Of a stretch of 63,370 bases of DNA, positions 60,914 to 63,370 are shown one piece after another. Below the pieces are notes generated by a model. It was not told the origin of the DNA and did no database searches. It saw only the letters and a list, made by a program, of their open reading frames with translations. Both the position numbers and the translations under genes were made by a program. Numbering within the stretch: the stretch's first letter is position 1; the number at the start of each line of letters is the position of its first letter. Source of the stretch: an uncultured Polaribacter sp. (GTDB lineage: Bacteria; Bacteroidota; Bacteroidia; Flavobacteriales; Flavobacteriaceae); assembly GCA_947497755.1 (NCBI GenBank), contig CANMHT010000014.1, forward strand, positions 1 through 63,370, given 5' to 3'.

Positions 60914-61543
60914 ATGAAAAAAGAGGTACAAGATTTAATAAATATAGGAAAAATGCTTCCACTGATGGAAGAGTTTTACACCATTCAAGGTGAAGGTGCA
61001 CATACGGGTACAGCAGCTTACTTTATTAGAATTGGTGGTTGTGATGTTGGTTGTCATTGGTGTGATGTTAAAGAAAGTTGGGATGCAAAACTTCATCCTC
61101 CAACAGAAACTGACATCATTGTAAATAATGCAAAAAATTATGCAGATACAGTAGTAATTACTGGTGGAGAACCATTAATGTGGAGCTTAGATTATATTAC
61201 TACAGAATTACAAAAAAATAATATTAAAACTCACATCGAAACTTCTGGTGCTTATCCATATTCTGGCACATGGGATTGGTTTTGTTTATCACCTAAAAAA
61301 ACAAAGTTACCTCTTGATGAAGTATATGATAAAGCTGATGAACTTAAAATGATTATTCACAATAAAAACGATTTTAAGTTTGCCGAAGAAGAGGCTGCAA
61401 AAGTCAATAAAAACTGTAAATTGTTTTTACAACCAGAATGGAGTAAAAAAGAAAAAATGACTCCAATGATTGTAGATTATGTAATGAAAAATCCCAAATG
61501 GAAAATTTCATTACAAACACATAAATATTTAGATATTCCATAA
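60914..61543 (+). CDS. queE: 7-carboxy-7-deazaguanine synthase
   Basis: QueE is a radical-SAM enzyme making CDG from carboxy-tetrahydropterin in queuosine synthesis. The product is 209 residues from the ATG at 60914. LMEEFYTIQGEGAHTG is conserved, and the cluster Cys are C43, C47 and C50 (GGCDVGCHWCDVKESWD); VITGGEPLM, HIETSGAYP and LSPKK follow. The nearby upstream ATG is inside the promoter. Other queuosine genes are not in the window. Confidence 0.96.
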   Translation: MKKEVQDLINIGKMLPLMEEFYTIQGEGAHTGTAAYFIRIGGCDVGCHWCDVKESWDAKLHPPTETDIIVNNAKNYADTVVITGGEPLMWSLDYITTELQKNNIKTHIETSGAYPYSGTWDWFCLSPKKTKLPLDEVYDKADELKMIIHNKNDFKFAEEEAAKVNKNCKLFLQPEWSKKEKMTPMIVDYVMKNPKWKISLQTHKYLDIP

Positions 61544-61571
61544 AAAAAGCAGTCTTAAGACTGCTTTTTTT
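61542..61571. terminator. Bidirectional terminator between queE and cmk
   Basis: A perfect 15-bp inverted repeat (AAGCAGTCTT|AAGACTGCTT core, A7/T7 ends) overlaps both stop codons of the convergent genes. Confidence 0.9.
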
Positions 61572-62259
61572 AGTTTAATTTATCTTTCACTAAACTAAGT
61601 ATTTTATCAAACTGTTCTTTTCTTGTCAGGTTAGAATTGTCAATTTCAATAGCATCAGATGCTTTAACCAAAGGAGAATCTTTACGAGATGTATCCATTT
61701 GATCTCTTTCTACAACATTCTTTAAAATTTCTTCATAACTAACATTTTCTCCTTTGTCAGTCAATTCTTTATATCTTCTTTCGGCTCTAGTATCTGCAGA
61801 AGCATTCATAAATATCTTTAATTCAGCATCTTTAAACACTACGGTTCCAATATCTCTTCCATCCATTACCACACCTTTATTTTTCCCCATTTCTTTTTGA
61901 ATGGCAACTAGTTTTTTTCTAACATCAGAATTTGCAGAAACTTTACTAACTAAATTAGAAACTTCTAAAGTGCGAATTTCTTTTTCAACATTTTCTCCGT
62001 TTAAGTACATATCTGCATTAGCAGTTTTTGCATTTAATTGAAAATGTAATTGAATCTCATTCAATTTATTAATAAGAGATTCATCATTAAAAAAACTACT
62101 ACCTACAAAGTCATTTTGCATAGCATATAATGTTACAGCTCTATACATAGCGCCAGAATCTACATAAATATATTCCAAGGCCTTAGCTAATTCTTTTGCA
62201 ACAGTACTTTTTCCTGTTGATGAATACCCATCAATAGCAATTGTAATCTTCTTATTCAT
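61570..62259 (-). CDS. cmk: Cytidylate kinase
   Basis: CMP kinase makes CDP and dCDP for nucleic acids and lipid activation. The 229-residue protein has the P-loop GYSSTGKST (11-19), YVDSGAMYRAVTLYA, the NMP-bind insert, VVMDGRDIGTVVF and RAERRYKELTDKGENVSYEEIL with the lid region RDQMDTSRKDSPL. It starts at the base directly before the porQ stop, so it is cotranscribed with porQ, an arrangement common in Bacteroidota. Confidence 0.98.
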   Translation of the reverse strand: MNKKITIAIDGYSSTGKSTVAKELAKALEYIYVDSGAMYRAVTLYAMQNDFVGSSFFNDESLINKLNEIQLHFQLNAKTANADMYLNGENVEKEIRTLEVSNLVSKVSANSDVRKKLVAIQKEMGKNKGVVMDGRDIGTVVFKDAELKIFMNASADTRAERRYKELTDKGENVSYEEILKNVVERDQMDTSRKDSPLVKASDAIEIDNSNLTRKEQFDKILSLVKDKLN

Positions 62260-63285
62260 TTATCTTCTTCTATCTAAATCTATTTGTAAACTAAATGTGC
62301 TTACATTTGATGCGGAATGTACTTTAGAATAAGCATAATTTAATTTTAGCTTATTCATTTTTAATCCAAAACCAAATGAAATGCCCCCAAAGGTACGAAC
62401 GTTTTGCAATTTATACTCTTGAGATTTTCTAAAATTATACCCTAATCTTAAATTAATTGCATTTTCTGGAAACAACTCAACTCCAACAATAAAATGTCTT
62501 AAAGCATTATTGATAAAAGAAACTTTTTCTTTGGTAATATTCCCCTCTATATCAGATGTTTGATTTGAAGGGTTGCTAACTCCAACCTTCCATTGCTGTA
62601 AATTGTCTATAGTAACATACCATTTTACAGGTACATTTTCTAACTTGTATGAACCACCAATTGCTACTTCTAATGGCAATTTTTCTGTTTTACCATTAAA
62701 TGATGATATTTGAGTTCCAACATTTCTTACAACTAAAGTGAACACATATGGTTTATAAGGATTATGATATAAAATACCAAAATCAGCTACTACACCAGTA
62801 GAAGAATAACTACTTATACTTGAGTTGATGAATTTTAAATTTGCGCCAGCAAAAACATTTGTCCATGGTAAATTTACTGCATAACCTATAGAAATTGCTA
62901 TATCACTTGCATTAAAAGTACCTGTAATATTCCCTTGCTCATCTGCTTCAGTTAAAGTTCCATAATTTAAGTATTTAACACTTCCATGTAAAGTACCAAA
63001 TCGCCTATTTATTCTTTTAGCATAAGATACAGATCCAATACTTATTCCTGTTAAATAAGATGTATAATTTAATGCTAGCTGATTATCTAAAGTTTCATTT
63101 ATTACTGATGGATTCCAAATCGGTTGATTAATATCATCTACTAATGTCAATACTTTTCCCCCTAATGCAGTTTGTTTTGCAGATGTAGAAATATTTAAAA
63201 ATTGATAGACGGATTCTCCACCAACTTGAGCGTTAATGCTTAAGCTTGTTAATAATAGAAGTAATAATACCTTAAACAATTTCAT
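62260..63285 (-). CDS. porQ: Type IX secretion system protein PorQ
   Basis: The 341-residue protein has a signal peptide (to about residue 19, SINAQ). It is a 14-strand-type outer-membrane barrel protein: GGESVYQFLNISTSAKQTALGGKVLTLVDDINQPIWNPS is the recognisable PorQ/PorV-like start, followed by repeated amphipathic strands and a closing STFSLQIDLDRRR. PorQ belongs to the T9SS attachment complex (PorU, PorV, PorZ, PorQ) that processes and anchors cargo such as the S8 protease in this window. The 85 bases to the window edge hold its upstream region and no gene. Confidence 0.95.
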   Translation of the reverse strand: MKLFKVLLLLLLTSLSINAQVGGESVYQFLNISTSAKQTALGGKVLTLVDDINQPIWNPSVINETLDNQLALNYTSYLTGISIGSVSYAKRINRRFGTLHGSVKYLNYGTLTEADEQGNITGTFNASDIAISIGYAVNLPWTNVFAGANLKFINSSISSYSSTGVVADFGILYHNPYKPYVFTLVVRNVGTQISSFNGKTEKLPLEVAIGGSYKLENVPVKWYVTIDNLQQWKVGVSNPSNQTSDIEGNITKEKVSFINNALRHFIVGVELFPENAINLRLGYNFRKSQEYKLQNVRTFGGISFGFGLKMNKLKLNYAYSKVHSASNVSTFSLQIDLDRRR

Positions 63286-63370
63286 ATTGAATACAAAGAA
63301 ATAATAAATAGTAATTATAACGTAAAAAAAGCGATAAATTTTATGTTTGTATAAAAAAAAACCTCAATCT

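Noticed and set aside
1..63370. tRNA, rRNA, tmRNA or mobile-element genes
   Set aside because: No CCA-ended cloverleaf, conserved rRNA block, transposase, integrase or flanking direct repeats were noticed; gaps are short and AT-rich. A covariance-model scan would be decisive.

Overview
The window is about 63 kb of AT-rich chromosome from a gliding-type member of the Bacteroidota, almost certainly Flavobacteriaceae (Tenacibaculum/Polaribacter-like). The evidence is a PorP/SprF C-terminus at the left edge, GldI, PorQ, a subtilase with a type IX sorting tail, many SPII lipoproteins, Bacteroidota -7 promoter boxes (TAnnTTTG) instead of TATAAT, weak Shine-Dalgarno sequences, and gene pairs typical of flavobacteria (cmk-porQ, cysS-yidD-lgt, rhomboid pair after mutL). 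I see no rRNA, tRNA, CRISPR array, insertion sequence or prophage. No gene-free stretch exceeds 300 bases; the longest is about 234 bases before queE.

Layout. 1-1783: end of a PorP/SprF gene and two small unknown genes. 1792-4406 (-): cysS-yidD-lgt. 4597-7220 (-): ECF sigma factor, anti-sigma-like membrane protein and a repeat-rich secreted protein. 7309-12247 (+): membrane protein, MeaB GTPase, an NTF2-like protein and two metallophosphatases. 12343-14896: LtaS-like phosphotransferase facing a PAP2 phosphatase. 14900-18287 (-): NrnA-like phosphoesterase, GldI and two further peptidyl-prolyl isomerases, one a cyclophilin-FKBP fusion. 18366-23544: PhoD-like lipoprotein, ndk, a TlpA-like protein, recF with a DUF721 gene, a TPR protein and ribH. 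23661-29598 (+): small membrane protein, mutL, two rhomboids, EEP phosphatase and geranylgeranyl reductase-like flavoprotein. 29588-34294: thioesterase-like, monooxygenase-like and GNAT genes, then mtaB, a hydrolase and a lytic transglycosylase. 34324-39155 (-): YwbE, nitronate monooxygenase-like, T9SS subtilase, mnmA and a YwqK-like protein. 39195-42341 (+): HEAT-like protein, purB, lipoprotein and TerC. 42344-45650 (+): His/Cys-containing secreted peptide, TonB-dependent receptor and lipoprotein. 45743-51571: transporters, M48 protease, msrB, DinB-like and aldose epimerase. 51624-55891 (-): a sensory module. 56041-63285: membrane protein, ffh, folD, unknown secreted proteins, queE, cmk and porQ.

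The most unusual material is the sensory module at 51.6-55.9 kb. It contains a secreted protein with nine almost perfectly periodic 34-residue repeats (consensus SDHY), a canonical LytS-type histidine kinase, a second kinase-like protein whose phospho-acceptor His is replaced by Asp (a likely pseudokinase), and a LytTR response regulator, all on one strand. The second is the sigma/anti-sigma cassette at 4.6-7.2 kb. Its third gene carries two unrelated repeat families, one beta-like and one helical, that share the same 19-residue (57 bp) period. The third is a small secreted metal-ligand-rich protein ahead of a TonB receptor that seems to lack a canonical start codon at its signal peptide.

All functions are inferred from motifs and family knowledge by reading; no database search was run.
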